From contig JADJEF010000020.1 in NCBI GenBank assembly GCA_016702335.1, positions 1,488,001-1,552,000 of the forward strand: DNA of 64,000 bases. The letters are read 5' to 3'. How positions within the stretch are numbered: position 1 is the first letter of the stretch; the number at the start of each line of letters is the position of its first letter. The stretch is from Rhodocyclaceae bacterium. Its GTDB lineage: Bacteria > Pseudomonadota > Gammaproteobacteria > Burkholderiales > Rhodocyclaceae. The position numbers and the translations under genes were made by a program. The notes beneath the pieces were generated by a model. That model had not been told where the DNA came from, ran no database searches, and saw only the letters and a list, made by a program, of their open reading frames with translations. Below are positions 42,857-51,820 of this stretch, piece after piece.

Positions 42857-45010
42857 CTACGTTGTTGCGTTCGCCAGCGGCAGCCAAAGGCTAACCATGG
42901 CGCCGTCCTGATTGGCCAGACGGATTTCGCCGCCATGGTCGTCAATGATTTTTTTTACGATGGCCAGACCCAGCCCGGTACCCTTGAGCTTGGTCGTGAC
43001 ATACGGTTCAAAGGCCCGCGCGAGTATGGCCGGCGCAAAACCAGGCCCGTTGTCGCGCACACGCAGCAGCGCCCGGTTGCCGTCTACGGCCAATTCAATA
43101 CTCAGGCTGGGGTGCGTGACCTGGGCCTGTGCCTGCGCCGCTTCCAGTGCCTCGAGCGCGTTCTTCACCAAATTGTGCACAATCTGCCGTAACTGGCTGG
43201 CATCGGCACGCACCCGCGGGAAATCTGTTCCGCAAGAAACGTTCAGCAGGGGGTGAATCGGGTTGCTTTCATACAGCGCCAAGACTTCATGCAGCAAGGC
43301 CGGAAGATCGACGGCAGCCAACTGCGGAGGGGGTGTGCGCGCGTAGTCGCGGAATTCATTGACCATGTTTTTCATCGCCTCGACCTGATTCACGATGGTC
43401 TGCGTCGCTCTGTCCAGAAGCGCCCGATCGGCGGTGTCGAGCTTGTCGGCGAGTTTGATTTGCAGGCGTTCTGCCGAGAGCTGAATCGGTGTCAGCGGGT
43501 TCTTGATTTCATGCGCCAGCCGGCGCGCCACCTCGCCCCACGCAGCGCTACGCTGCGCAGTGATCATGGGGCTGATGTCGTCGAAGACCACGACGTAGCC
43601 GCCACCACCGCTCTCGGGCAGTGTCGTGCCTTGGAGCAGGAGCACCTGAATCCGACCCTGTCCGTCATCGAGTTCCAACTGGGCCTTCCAGTCGCTGACC
43701 TGATCGGCAAAACCGATCTCGATCGCCTGCGCCAGGCGGGCGTGCCGCGGCCACTGTGCAAGGGTGAAATCCTCGAAGCCCGTGAGCTGGTCCCCGAGCA
43801 CGGTCAGGGCACCTTTGTTGGCGGAACGCAGGCGAAAGCGGGTATCGAACGCCAGTACGCCGGCCGAGAGGTTGGTCAGGACGCTTTCGAGATACGCCTG
43901 CGCGCCTTCCAGCGCCGTCCGGCGTTCCTCGGCGTCGCGCCGGGCGTCGGAGAGCTGACGGGTCATCTGGCTGAACGAGCGCGTAAGCACGCCCATCTCG
44001 TCGCCGGTGGCGAGTTCCGCGCGCGGGGTGAAGTCGCCGGCGGCTACCGCTTGCGTGCCCTCGGCGAGGATGAGCAGCGGCTCGGCCATACGCTCGGCGA
44101 GGAAAAAGGCGAGGGCAATGGCCGCAAAAAATGCCAGCAGCAACGCCAGCGTCAGTGTCAGAGTGTACAGGCGCTTGAGACTGCCGCTTGCAAGCTGCAA
44201 CTCGCGGTAATCGCGGTGCGCCTGCTCGACATTGTGGGCGCTGTCGGAGATGCTGCGCGGTACCGCCTGAATCAACTGCAGAATGCGCGGCTCGCTGCCA
44301 AAGCGGATGCTGGTCAGCGGTACCAGTACCCTGACGCTGATGAGGCTGCCAGGCGACCCATTGACGCTGGTACCCGGGTTGTCATTGAGTTGGGTGAGGC
44401 CGCTGCTGTTGCGCGCCTGGCGCAACTCTGCCGGCGTGGGCAGACTGGGCACCACCTCGCCCATGTCGGCGGTGCTGACGGCTTCTGCCTGGCCATTCAG
44501 GCTGATGACGGCAGCGCTGTCGGCCCCGGCGGCTTCGCGCAGGCGGTTCAGTTCGCTGATCTGTATGTAGTTGTGCTCACTCAGATCGAGGGCCATTGAC
44601 TGAGCCTTTTGTAGCAGCCGCGCCTCGGTGCTTTCCAGCACGCTGCGACCGAGATTCAGGCCGCCCTCAAGGGCGGCATCGACGCGCACGTCGAACCAGG
44701 AATCGATACTACGCACTGCGAACTGCATCGAAATGGCATACACCAGCGCGCCGGGTAGCACCGCCATCAGGGCCAGTGTGCCCAACAGACGGGCTTTCAG
44801 GCGCGAGCCGAAGACCCGCCTGCGCACATCGCGCAGGAGCTTGCCTACCTGAATGGCTACCAGCACCAGCAGGGCCAATGCGGCAAGACCGTTGACGATC
44901 AGCAGCACCGGGTAATACTCGGCAAACAGTGCCGTGTTGGCCGATGCCTGCGCGAGCAGGAACAGCAACACGGCGGCCAGCGCGGCGAAGACCAGCAGAG
45001 AGCGTCTCAT
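42857..45010 (-). CDS. NtrY-like membrane sensor histidine kinase
   Basis: A 717-aa sensor kinase. N-terminal TM helices (about 5-25, 33-55 and 85-110) and one near 285-310 enclose a periplasmic region. HAMP, a PAS-like domain (about 385-480), HisKA with phospho-His in RRLAHEIKNPLTPIQLSAERL, and HATPase motifs DNGPGFA and GTGLGLAIVKKIIDDHGGEI follow. It autophosphorylates and passes phosphate to the degenerate NtrX-like regulator. Signal unknown; in other bacteria NtrYX responds to nitrogen or redox. It is likely in one operon with rsmB and DUF4390. Confidence 0.92.
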   Translation of the reverse strand: MRRSLLVFAALAAVLLFLLAQASANTALFAEYYPVLLIVNGLAALALLVLVAIQVGKLLRDVRRRVFGSRLKARLLGTLALMAVLPGALVYAISMQFAVRSIDSWFDVRVDAALEGGLNLGRSVLESTEARLLQKAQSMALDLSEHNYIQISELNRLREAAGADSAAVISLNGQAEAVSTADMGEVVPSLPTPAELRQARNSSGLTQLNDNPGTSVNGSPGSLISVRVLVPLTSIRFGSEPRILQLIQAVPRSISDSAHNVEQAHRDYRELQLASGSLKRLYTLTLTLALLLAFFAAIALAFFLAERMAEPLLILAEGTQAVAAGDFTPRAELATGDEMGVLTRSFSQMTRQLSDARRDAEERRTALEGAQAYLESVLTNLSAGVLAFDTRFRLRSANKGALTVLGDQLTGFEDFTLAQWPRHARLAQAIEIGFADQVSDWKAQLELDDGQGRIQVLLLQGTTLPESGGGGYVVVFDDISPMITAQRSAAWGEVARRLAHEIKNPLTPIQLSAERLQIKLADKLDTADRALLDRATQTIVNQVEAMKNMVNEFRDYARTPPPQLAAVDLPALLHEVLALYESNPIHPLLNVSCGTDFPRVRADASQLRQIVHNLVKNALEALEAAQAQAQVTHPSLSIELAVDGNRALLRVRDNGPGFAPAILARAFEPYVTTKLKGTGLGLAIVKKIIDDHGGEIRLANQDGAMVSLWLPLANATT

Positions 45011-45034
45011 CGATGCGGTCTCATGGCGACGAAC

Positions 45035-45619
45035 TCATGGCGTCTGAAACGACCAGCGGCGCGTCTTTGACTCAACCTTCCAGGCGTTGCTGGTCAGCGC
45101 ATCGAGCTGAAAGGGTTTGGGCAACTGGCTGGCATCCAGGGTCAGGCGTACCGCCGCTTCGTAGCGGGTGGCCGGCAACAGTTTGCTGCGTTCGATGACG
45201 GGCAGTGCGCTGGCGCGGCCCAGCAAACGAAGAGCGTCCGGTAGTGACGCAAAGTTCTGATGCAGGCTGCCGATCGTGATCCGGTATTGGCGGGTCAGGC
45301 CGCTGTAACTCAGTCGATAGCTCTGTGCGTAGCTGGAAATGTGCTCGTCGACCCAATAGTCACGCGGCCGTTCGATCACGCATTCGAGCTTGAAGCTGAG
45401 CGTGATGCCTCGGGTCAGGGCGTCTTCCAGGCGCGAACCCAGGTCGATGGCAAAGGCGGCAGCGAGCAGCCCATCGCTCTCATCCAGCGTCAGTTGCGCC
45501 TCGGTGGGCTCGATCAGGGCGGCCTTGGCGGGGAGCGGCAGCAGCAGTCCCAACAGCAGTGCAAAGAGCAGTGCGGGCACGCCCAGCGCGCGAGCGCTAA
45601 TGCTTTGCCAGCAGCGCAT
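45035..45619 (-). CDS. DUF4390 family secreted protein
   Basis: A product of about 194 aa. An N-terminal hydrophobic signal (LLFALLLGLLLPLPAKAA) precedes a soluble domain: QLTLDESDGLLAAAFAIDLG, LECVIERPRDYWVDE, YRLSYSGLTRQYRI and a C-terminal AWKVESKTRRWSF. The DUF4390 family has this position between rsmB and ntrY in many betaproteobacteria; function unknown. The start at 45619 overlaps the end of rsmB by about 23 bp; a GTG at 45580 would avoid this. Confidence 0.8.
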   Translation of the reverse strand: MRCWQSISARALGVPALLFALLLGLLLPLPAKAALIEPTEAQLTLDESDGLLAAAFAIDLGSRLEDALTRGITLSFKLECVIERPRDYWVDEHISSYAQSYRLSYSGLTRQYRITIGSLHQNFASLPDALRLLGRASALPVIERSKLLPATRYEAAVRLTLDASQLPKPFQLDALTSNAWKVESKTRRWSFQTP

Positions 45620-46889
45620 AAAAGAAGCCGTCGTGGTGATCGTCGGGCAGCAGGTCGAGCACTGGGTCAACAAGAGCGGCATCGCGGTGGCGGTGGAGGA
45701 ACTGGCTCAGTTGCCGCGAGTTTTCGCGGGCAAACACGGAACACGTGGCATAAAGCATTTTGCCACCGGGCGCGAGCGTCTGCCACAGCGTATCAACAAT
45801 TGCCGCCTGAGTTTGGGCAAAGCGTGCGATGTCGCTTTCCCGGCGCAGCCATTTGGCGTCGGGATGCCGACGTACAACACCTGAGGCGGAGCAGGGAACG
45901 TCGGCAAGAATGCGCTCGAAGGGCTGACCGTCCCACCACTGCGACAACTGTCGCGCATCGGCAACCCGCACCTTCGCGCTCAGACCCAGGCGCTTCAGAT
46001 TGCTTCGAATGCGTTCGGCACGCATGAAATCCGCATCCAGTGCCAGCAGGTCGATCCTGGCGTGCTCAAGCAGATGCGCCGCCTTGCCCCCGGGAGCGGC
46101 GCAGGCATCGAGCACGCGCATGCCGTCACTCACATCCAGCAGCACGGCGGCGGCCTGGGCACCGGCGTCCTGCACCGAGCAATCGCCCTCGGCAAACCCG
46201 GGTAGCTGCGCCACCGGGCAGGGCTGCGGCAGGTAAAGCGCGCCATAGGGCCCGTCGTCACAGGCGATATCGACGCTGTGGAGGCGGTTCCGCAAGTCGG
46301 CGCTGGTGACACGGCGATTGTTCGGTCGCAGACTCATCGGCGGGTGCTGGTTGCCGGCCGCGAGAATGGCCTGCCAATGCTGCGGATGATCGGCACGCAC
46401 CACGTCTATCCACCACGACGGGTGCTGCCAATGGGCCACCTCGTCAGCCGCTGAAGCGGCAGCGAGTGTGGCCTGCTGACGCAGGAAATTTCGCAGCACA
46501 CCATTGACGAGCGCTTTGAGCCGGCCGCCATGCAAATGCGCGGCCGCGCTCACCGCCTGATCGACCGTGGTGTGGGCCGTGGCTGGTTCGGTCTCCAGGC
46601 GCTGCAAGGCAATAAGCAGCAACGCCCGCACATAGGGTGCCCCAGGCTCCTTCAAGGGCTTGGCCAGCAACTGCGTGAGAAAGAAGTCGCCACGCCCATA
46701 GGCGCGCAAGGTAGCAAACACGGCCTCCATGACGGAGGCGCGCAGATTGGCATTGACCTGAGTGAGGGCGACGTCGGGGGTCTGCCCTTGCAGCACGCCG
46801 GCGACAATCATTGCCGCCTGACGCAAGGTGGCCGCCAGTGGTGGCGAAGGGTGCAGCGCGGGTGGTGACGATGATGAAAGCGTTGGCAT
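45597..46889 (-). CDS. rsmB: 16S rRNA m5C967 methyltransferase RsmB
   Basis: A 430-aa SAM-dependent RNA methyltransferase. An N-terminal NusB-like domain (about 15-150) precedes the Rossmann core with DACAAPGGKAAHLLE, the catalytic-site DVPCSASGVVRRHPD and YATCSVF. Repeat copy 9 is read as NRRVTSADLRN after PMSLRP, where homologues typically have a similar NRRxxSR-like stretch. Here the repeat appears to replace rather than lengthen the protein. Length is normal. Confidence 0.94.
   Translation of the reverse strand: MPTLSSSSPPALHPSPPLAATLRQAAMIVAGVLQGQTPDVALTQVNANLRASVMEAVFATLRAYGRGDFFLTQLLAKPLKEPGAPYVRALLLIALQRLETEPATAHTTVDQAVSAAAHLHGGRLKALVNGVLRNFLRQQATLAAASAADEVAHWQHPSWWIDVVRADHPQHWQAILAAGNQHPPMSLRPNNRRVTSADLRNRLHSVDIACDDGPYGALYLPQPCPVAQLPGFAEGDCSVQDAGAQAAAVLLDVSDGMRVLDACAAPGGKAAHLLEHARIDLLALDADFMRAERIRSNLKRLGLSAKVRVADARQLSQWWDGQPFERILADVPCSASGVVRRHPDAKWLRRESDIARFAQTQAAIVDTLWQTLAPGGKMLYATCSVFARENSRQLSQFLHRHRDAALVDPVLDLLPDDHHDGFFYALLAKH
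46290..46319 (+). repeat. Dispersed repeat, copy 9 (inside rsmB)
   Basis: CCGCAAGTCGGCGCTGG followed by TGACACGGCGATT: exact consensus. rsmB, on the minus strand, reads it as NRRVTSADLR. Confidence 0.9.
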
Positions 46890-46916
46890 GCCAGCAGTGT
46901 AGTCCCGGCATCTCGC

Positions 46917-46945
46917 CCTGTTGATGCCTGTTGATGCCTGTTGAT
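46917..46945 (+). repeat. Tandem decamer TTGATGCCTG, about 2.5 copies
   Basis: Two exact units at 46921-46940 are flanked by a partial CCTG before and TTGAT after. They lie in the rsmB upstream region. Confidence 0.8.
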
Positions 46946-47010
46946 CAGCCTCAAGAAATTAAACGGCAGACCTCTTTACAATTGGCGGCTTCTGTCCTCA
47001 GGCCAGTGCC

Positions 47011-47202
47011 ATGCATTTGTTGCTGATAGTTATTGTTTCGGGCGTTATTTTCTATACCAGGATGTCCCCCAAGCGGGCCGCGTTTACCGGCTTGCTGACC
47101 GGGCTGACGCTGGCCTTGCAAGCGGGCAGCACCTTCGATAGCGTCATTCTGGTGCTGATCAGCGTGGTCTGTGCCTACATGACCGCAATGATCGCCAAGT
47201 AA
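47011..47202 (+). CDS. Small two-TM membrane protein, 63 aa
   Basis: Two hydrophobic helices (LLLIVIVSGVIFYTRM and a second from FDSVILVLISVVCAYMTAM) are joined by a short basic loop (SPKRAAF). I do not recognise a family. It is short but has good coding composition and convergent neighbours. The divergent region to rsmB holds the decamer repeat. Confidence 0.55.
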   Translation: MHLLLIVIVSGVIFYTRMSPKRAAFTGLLTGLTLALQAGSTFDSVILVLISVVCAYMTAMIAK

Positions 47203-47217
47203 ACGGCCCAGCCCGTT

Positions 47218-48021
47218 TTACTGGCCGGTACGCAGAATGCGACCGAGCAAGGCGCGCACGGTGCGCGGCTCGAAGGGTTTATCGCAAATTCCCGATACCC
47301 CGGCTTCCTCGACGGCGGCCAGCCGCCCTTCGTTCGATTCGCTGGTCACCATCAGCACCGGCACCGACGATTGCCAGCTCTGGTTGCGGATGTAGTCAAG
47401 CAGGCCTTTGCCGTCCATTTCCGGCATGTTGTAGTCGGTAATGACCAGATCGAAGGCCGTGTCGGTCAGGATCGCCACGGCTTCGACACCGTTGTTGGCT
47501 TCCACGAACTGACAGATGCCCAGATTTTCCATGGTACGGCGCATGAAGCGACGGGCGCTCGGGCTGTCGTCGACCACCAAGACCTTGATCGAACTCAGAT
47601 CCACTTCCACGACATCCAGCGCCGCATCGCTGTCGAGATAGTCCATGGTTGCGCGCAGCGCGGTATTCAGCTGCGTCTCCGTGAACGGTTTGGGCAGAAT
47701 GCCGCATACCCCCGACTGGCGGACGGGGTCGAGCACCTGCGGCCGCGTTTCGCTGGAGATCAGCACAAAGGGTGTGTGTTCCAGGGCCGGGTCGGTGCGC
47801 ATGCGCTGAACCAGCTCGGTGCCCTGCATGTCGGGCAGGTACAGGGCGCTGATGACCAGCCCCGGTGGATCTAGTTCGCTGACCTTGAGCATTTCGCCGG
47901 CATTCTCGAAGCGGCGCACGTTCAATGCGCCACGTTTTGCCAGCATGCCGGTGATCACCTTGGCCTGAACGCCCGAGGGCTCCACCAGATAAACCGGAAT
48001 CGCTGCGATATCTGCCAGCAT
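47218..48021 (-). CDS. Response regulator with pseudo-receiver and active receiver
   Basis: The 267-aa product has two receiver domains and no output domain. The first (about 1-125) lacks the acceptor aspartate (LVISALYLPDM, where D is expected after S) and begins VYLVEPSG instead of an acidic pair, so it cannot be phosphorylated in the usual way. The second (about 145-267) is complete: VLVVDDSP, LVITDYNMPEMDG, DKPF. GAGGTGAG just upstream supports the start at 48021. It is probably a CheY-like adapter; partner unknown. Confidence 0.82.
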   Translation of the reverse strand: MLADIAAIPVYLVEPSGVQAKVITGMLAKRGALNVRRFENAGEMLKVSELDPPGLVISALYLPDMQGTELVQRMRTDPALEHTPFVLISSETRPQVLDPVRQSGVCGILPKPFTETQLNTALRATMDYLDSDAALDVVEVDLSSIKVLVVDDSPSARRFMRRTMENLGICQFVEANNGVEAVAILTDTAFDLVITDYNMPEMDGKGLLDYIRNQSWQSSVPVLMVTSESNEGRLAAVEEAGVSGICDKPFEPRTVRALLGRILRTGQ

Positions 48022-48082
48022 TCTCACCTCCGTGCATTGGGGCGCTTCAAGCGCGCATCTGCGTTCAAGTATAGTCGTTCCC

Positions 48083-48907
48083 ATGACCCTGCCCCAGCCT
48101 TCGCCCGATGCGGCCGAGATCGGCGCCGCGCTTGCCGCCGCCGGCGTTCCCGCAGGGCGCTTCCTCATTGACGTGCGCGACGACGTGTCCTCAACCAACT
48201 CGACACTGATCGAGCTTGCCGAGCAGGGCGCTGCGTCCGGCACCGTGCTGCTCGCACATTGCCAGCGTGCCGGGCGCGGTCGGCGTGGGCGTCAGTGGCA
48301 CTCCAGTCCGGGCGACAGTCTGACCTTCTCGCTGCTTTGGCGCTTTGCTCCCGGAACGGTTCCGGCTGGCTTGTCCCTGGCGGTCGGTGTCGCGCTGGTG
48401 CGTGCGCTCTCTCAATTCTCGCAAGTCTGCGCTGGCGACACGGCGCTTGCGCAGCGCCTGCGCCTGAAGTGGCCCAATGATCTGCTGCTCGACGAGCGCA
48501 AGCTGGCGGGGGTGCTGATCGAGTTAGTGCCTGGTGCGCCGCACGCGGCCGTCATCGGCATTGGCCTGAATCGGCGCTTGCCGGCAGACCTGCCACCCGA
48601 GGTGTGCGCGCTGGCTTGCGCCTGGCCGCCTGCGACTCCGCCCGCCCGCCTGCTCGCCAGCTTGCTCAAGGAGCTTGGTCGCTGTGCCGACGAATTTGCG
48701 CACGGCGGCTTCGCGGCACTGCGCAGCGAGTGGCAAGGGCATCATGCGCATCAGAATCAGGCCGTTCGCCTGTGCGATGAATTGACCGGCGAGCGCCATG
48801 GCGTATGCCGGGGGGTGGACGTAGATGGTGCCTTGCTGCTGGAAACGCCGGCCGGGATTGAACGCGTGATCTCCGGCGATGTGTCGCTGCGTGGTCCGGG
48901 CTCCTGA
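48083..48907 (+). CDS. birA: Biotin--[acetyl-CoA-carboxylase] ligase (no DNA-binding domain)
   Basis: A 274-aa protein-only ligase. It has DDVSSTNSTLIELAE, the biotin-binding GRGRRGRQWHS, LKWPNDLLLDERKLAGVLIEL and a C-terminal capping domain ending ERVISGDVSLR. The N-terminal winged helix of E. coli BirA is absent, so it should biotinylate AccB without repressing bio genes. Repeat copy 10 (QVCAGDTA) lies between VRALSQF and RLKWPND and lengthens that loop. coaX starts 4 bp later. Confidence 0.92.
   Translation: MTLPQPSPDAAEIGAALAAAGVPAGRFLIDVRDDVSSTNSTLIELAEQGAASGTVLLAHCQRAGRGRRGRQWHSSPGDSLTFSLLWRFAPGTVPAGLSLAVGVALVRALSQFSQVCAGDTALAQRLRLKWPNDLLLDERKLAGVLIELVPGAPHAAVIGIGLNRRLPADLPPEVCALACAWPPATPPARLLASLLKELGRCADEFAHGGFAALRSEWQGHHAHQNQAVRLCDELTGERHGVCRGVDVDGALLLETPAGIERVISGDVSLRGPGS
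48420..48448 (+). repeat. Dispersed repeat, copy 10 (inside birA, diverged)
   Basis: CGCAAGTCTGCGCTGG followed by CGACACGGCGCTT, about three mismatches. Read as QVCAGDTAL. Confidence 0.78.
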
Positions 48908-48911
48908 GCGC

Positions 48912-49700
48912 ATGATTCTTTGTCTGGATGCGGGTAATACCCGCCTGAAATTTGGCTTGCATGACGGCTCGGTCTGGTACCGGCAGCAGGCGGTCGAGAG
49001 CGCCACGGTGCTGGCTAATCCGGGACGCTGGGTTAGCGAAGTGGGCCAGCAGTTGCGCGAGCCGCACCAGCAAATTCCTGAGCGGGTAGTCGCCTGCAGT
49101 GTCGCCGGCGCGGCGATGGCCGCAGCGCTCGAGGGCCTGGCCGCGCACTTGGGGCTGCCGCTCGAGTGGCTGCGCAGCAGTGACGCCGCCCTGGGGGTGA
49201 GCAATGGCTACGCGAACCCCCGCCAGTTGGGTAACGACCGCTGGGCAGCACTGCTGGCGGCCCGTCAGGTGACTCATGACGCCTGCCTCGTGGTCATCGC
49301 CGGCACCGCAACCACGGTGGATGGCCTGAATGCACACGGCCGATTTGTTGGCGGGCTGATCCTCCCCGGCCTGCGGCTGATGCGGCAGTCTCTGGCCGGT
49401 GGCACGGCACAGTTGCCCCTGGCCGCGGGCCACTATCAGCCCTGGCCGACGAATACGGACGACGCCGTCACTACCGGCAGCCTGCTCGCTACCGCCGGCG
49501 CCATTACTAGCCTGCGTGCGCAACTGGGGGACTCTGGCGAGCGTGTTTCCTGTCTTCTTTCCGGGGGGGCTGCCGAGGCGTTGCGTGCGCACATTGCCGA
49601 GCCGCTCATCATTGTTCCGGAACTGGTGCTCGAAGGCGTAGCGCGCTTCGCCTGCGCGACAGGCGCGAGATGCGGCACAATGCGGCCACCATGCGCCTGA
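48912..49700 (+). CDS. coaX: Type III pantothenate kinase
   Basis: A 262-aa acetate-kinase-fold enzyme that phosphorylates pantothenate, the first step of CoA synthesis. It has LCLDAGNTRLKFGL, the NPRQLGNDRWAAL segment, VIAGTATTVDGL and LLSGGAAEAL. Together with coaE nearby it covers two CoA steps. It starts 4 bp after birA and overlaps the SPOR gene by 10 bp. Confidence 0.94.
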   Translation: MILCLDAGNTRLKFGLHDGSVWYRQQAVESATVLANPGRWVSEVGQQLREPHQQIPERVVACSVAGAAMAAALEGLAAHLGLPLEWLRSSDAALGVSNGYANPRQLGNDRWAALLAARQVTHDACLVVIAGTATTVDGLNAHGRFVGGLILPGLRLMRQSLAGGTAQLPLAAGHYQPWPTNTDDAVTTGSLLATAGAITSLRAQLGDSGERVSCLLSGGAAEALRAHIAEPLIIVPELVLEGVARFACATGARCGTMRPPCA

Positions 49701-50323
49701 CCTTCCTCATTCTTCTGTTAGCCAATCTTGGGTTATTCGTCTGGAGTGCCGGCTATCTGGGCGAGCGTACCGGGGGGCGCGAGCCGGGGCGGCTGGCTGT
49801 CCAGCTCAGTCCCGAGAAACTGCGTCTGCATCCGCCGGCGGCGGTACGCGTATGCGAGCAACTGGAAGGGCTGGAGACTGATCAGTTGGCCAGTCTGCGT
49901 AGCCACTTTGAAGGGCAGCGCGATGTCGAGCTCACCAGCAGCGAGCACAAGGCAGCAGCGAGCTACTGGGTGGCGATTCCAAATTTGGAAAGCAAAGAGC
50001 TCGCCGAGCGCAAGCAAAGTGAGCTGCTCAAGCTGGGTGTGGCCGAGTTGTCGGTGCTCGAGGATGTCCGGCAGGGCCCCTGGCTTGTCGTGCTGGGCAC
50101 GTTTGCCGAGTCGGCAGCGGCGCAGAAGCTGCTCGATGAGCTGGGTCCGCGCGGTGTGCGTTCGGCCCGGCTGCTCACTCGCGAGTCAGCAGCGAGCACG
50201 TTTTCTGTGACGCTGAACTGGCCTGAACCCGTCAGCAGTGCACGTCGCCAGTTACTTCAGGACTGGCTTGCCGGCCTGCCTGCCGGCCACGCGGTGCGCA
50301 CCACCGCCTGCGCCGCGAAGTAA
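49691..50323 (+). CDS. SPOR-domain membrane protein
   Basis: The product is 210 aa. One N-terminal TM helix (LTFLILLLANLGLFVWSA) precedes a linker and a C-terminal region about 95-170 (YWVAIPNLESKELAERKQSELLKLGV...WLVVLGTFA) that resembles a SPOR domain. SPOR domains bind denuded peptidoglycan at division sites. It lies between coaX and coaE, the usual place in related genomes. Start MRLTFL at 49691. Confidence 0.75.
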   Translation: MRLTFLILLLANLGLFVWSAGYLGERTGGREPGRLAVQLSPEKLRLHPPAAVRVCEQLEGLETDQLASLRSHFEGQRDVELTSSEHKAAASYWVAIPNLESKELAERKQSELLKLGVAELSVLEDVRQGPWLVVLGTFAESAAAQKLLDELGPRGVRSARLLTRESAASTFSVTLNWPEPVSSARRQLLQDWLAGLPAGHAVRTTACAAK

Positions 50324-50330
50324 GCCCACG

Positions 50331-50981
50331 ATGGCGGTGCTGGCCCCTGTTATTGGCCTCACCGGGGGTATCGGCAGTGGCAAGAGTGCTGTTGCAGAGG
50401 TTTTTGCTGCCCATGGCGCGGTTATTGTCGATACCGACGCCATTGCCCACACGATGACCGGTCCGAGCGGCGCGGCCATGGCCGCGGTGGCGACCGCCTT
50501 CGGTTCGGCGGTACTCACCCCGGCAGGTGCGCTGGATCGTGCCGCCATGCGTGAACTGGCGTTCGCCGACCCGGCGGCACGTGCCCGGCTTGAGGGCATC
50601 CTGCACCCGGCAATACGCGCCGAGAGTGCCCGTCAGGTGGCTCAGGCCCAAGCCGACCCGGTTGTTCCCTACGTTATTCTTGCCGTCCCGCTGCTGGTGG
50701 AGTCGGGTGCCTACACGCGCGGCAATGGCCGCGTGGATCGCGTCTGCGTGGTCGATTGCGCTGAAGAAACCCAGATTCTCCGGGTCATGGGTCGCTCTGG
50801 CTTGAGCCGTGAGCAGGTGCTCGGCATCATGTCGGCGCAGGCGACGCGGGCCCAGCGGCTGGTGGTGGCCGACGACGTCATCGACAACAACGGCACCCTT
50901 GCCGCCTTGCAGGCGCAAGTCGCTGTCCTTGACCTGCGGTATCGAAGGATTAGCGGGGGAAATTCGCCAAATGCCGAGTAA
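50331..50981 (+). CDS. coaE: Dephospho-CoA kinase
   Basis: A 216-aa P-loop kinase with GLTGGIGSGKSAVAEVFAAHG, the VIVDTDAIAHTMT motif and a typical YVILAVPLLVESG lid region. It phosphorylates the 3'-OH of dephospho-CoA. Length is normal; start at 50331, 7 bp after the preceding stop. Confidence 0.94.
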   Translation: MAVLAPVIGLTGGIGSGKSAVAEVFAAHGAVIVDTDAIAHTMTGPSGAAMAAVATAFGSAVLTPAGALDRAAMRELAFADPAARARLEGILHPAIRAESARQVAQAQADPVVPYVILAVPLLVESGAYTRGNGRVDRVCVVDCAEETQILRVMGRSGLSREQVLGIMSAQATRAQRLVVADDVIDNNGTLAALQAQVAVLDLRYRRISGGNSPNAE

Positions 50982-51042
50982 ATATTGTTGTTTGCGCTCG
51001 GCTGCGCGAGAATCGCGCGGTGGATGAACTTTTTCTGACTGT

Positions 51043-51798
51043 GTGACTACCTACGAATACCCGCTCAGCGAGCGCGTGCGCACCCTGCTGCGTCTTGAAG
51101 ATTTGTTCGAGAAGCTGGGCCACTTCGCCGAAAGCGATGCGGGGCATGACCATCACGTCGCGCTCACCACGCTGTTTGAAGTGCTCGAAGTCGCCAGTCG
51201 CGCCGACCTTAAATTCGATCTGGTGCAGGAACTGGAGCGCCAGCGACAGATTTTGCTCTCGTTCCGCAACAACCCCGACATTTCCGAAGAGGCACTATCC
51301 GGCGCGCTCTACGAGATCGAGCAGGCCTCGGCATCCCTGCTCGCCATGCATGGCAAGATTGGTCAGTATCTGCGCGAGAACGACTGGCTCATGGCGATCA
51401 AGAACCGGGTGGCCATTCCCGGCGGGGCCTGCGAGTTTGATTTACCGGGCTATCACTACTGGCTGAATCTGACCCCCGATGTCCGCCGCCGTGATATCAA
51501 CGGCTGGGTTGCCCCAATGCTGCCGATTCAGTCGGGTCTCGCGATCGTGCTGCGTTTGCTGCGTTCATCAGGCCGCTCAGAAAATCTCGAAGGCAAGCGC
51601 GGGGCGTTTCAGCTCATGTTGCAGGGGCGTACTGCGCAATTGATCCGCATTCGCATCGCTGATGGCGAGCCCTATATCCCCGAGATTTCAGCAGGTAAAT
51701 TCGCCATCAACATTCGCTTTCTCGCTCCCGACATGTCGGCCAGGCCCAAGGCGGTCGAGGCGGATGTCCGCTTCGCGATGACGATGTGCAACCTGTAA
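51043..51798 (+). CDS. zapD: Cell division protein ZapD
   Basis: A 251-aa protein that cross-links FtsZ filaments. It has YEYPLSERVRTLLRLEDLFEKL at the start, a LKFDLVQELERQR helix and GGACEFDLPGYHYWL. The GTG start at 51043 matches the expected N-terminus. It follows coaE at 61 bp, a typical betaproteobacterial order. The histidine kinase gene converges 22 bp after its stop. Confidence 0.92.
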   Translation: MTTYEYPLSERVRTLLRLEDLFEKLGHFAESDAGHDHHVALTTLFEVLEVASRADLKFDLVQELERQRQILLSFRNNPDISEEALSGALYEIEQASASLLAMHGKIGQYLRENDWLMAIKNRVAIPGGACEFDLPGYHYWLNLTPDVRRRDINGWVAPMLPIQSGLAIVLRLLRSSGRSENLEGKRGAFQLMLQGRTAQLIRIRIADGEPYIPEISAGKFAINIRFLAPDMSARPKAVEADVRFAMTMCNL

Positions 51799-51820
51799 CC
51801 GCACCAGCGGTTCGGTGTCT

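Noticed and set aside
51794..51812. AACCGC/GCGGTT hairpin after zapD
   Set aside because: A 6-bp stem with no T-tract; not a convincing terminator.
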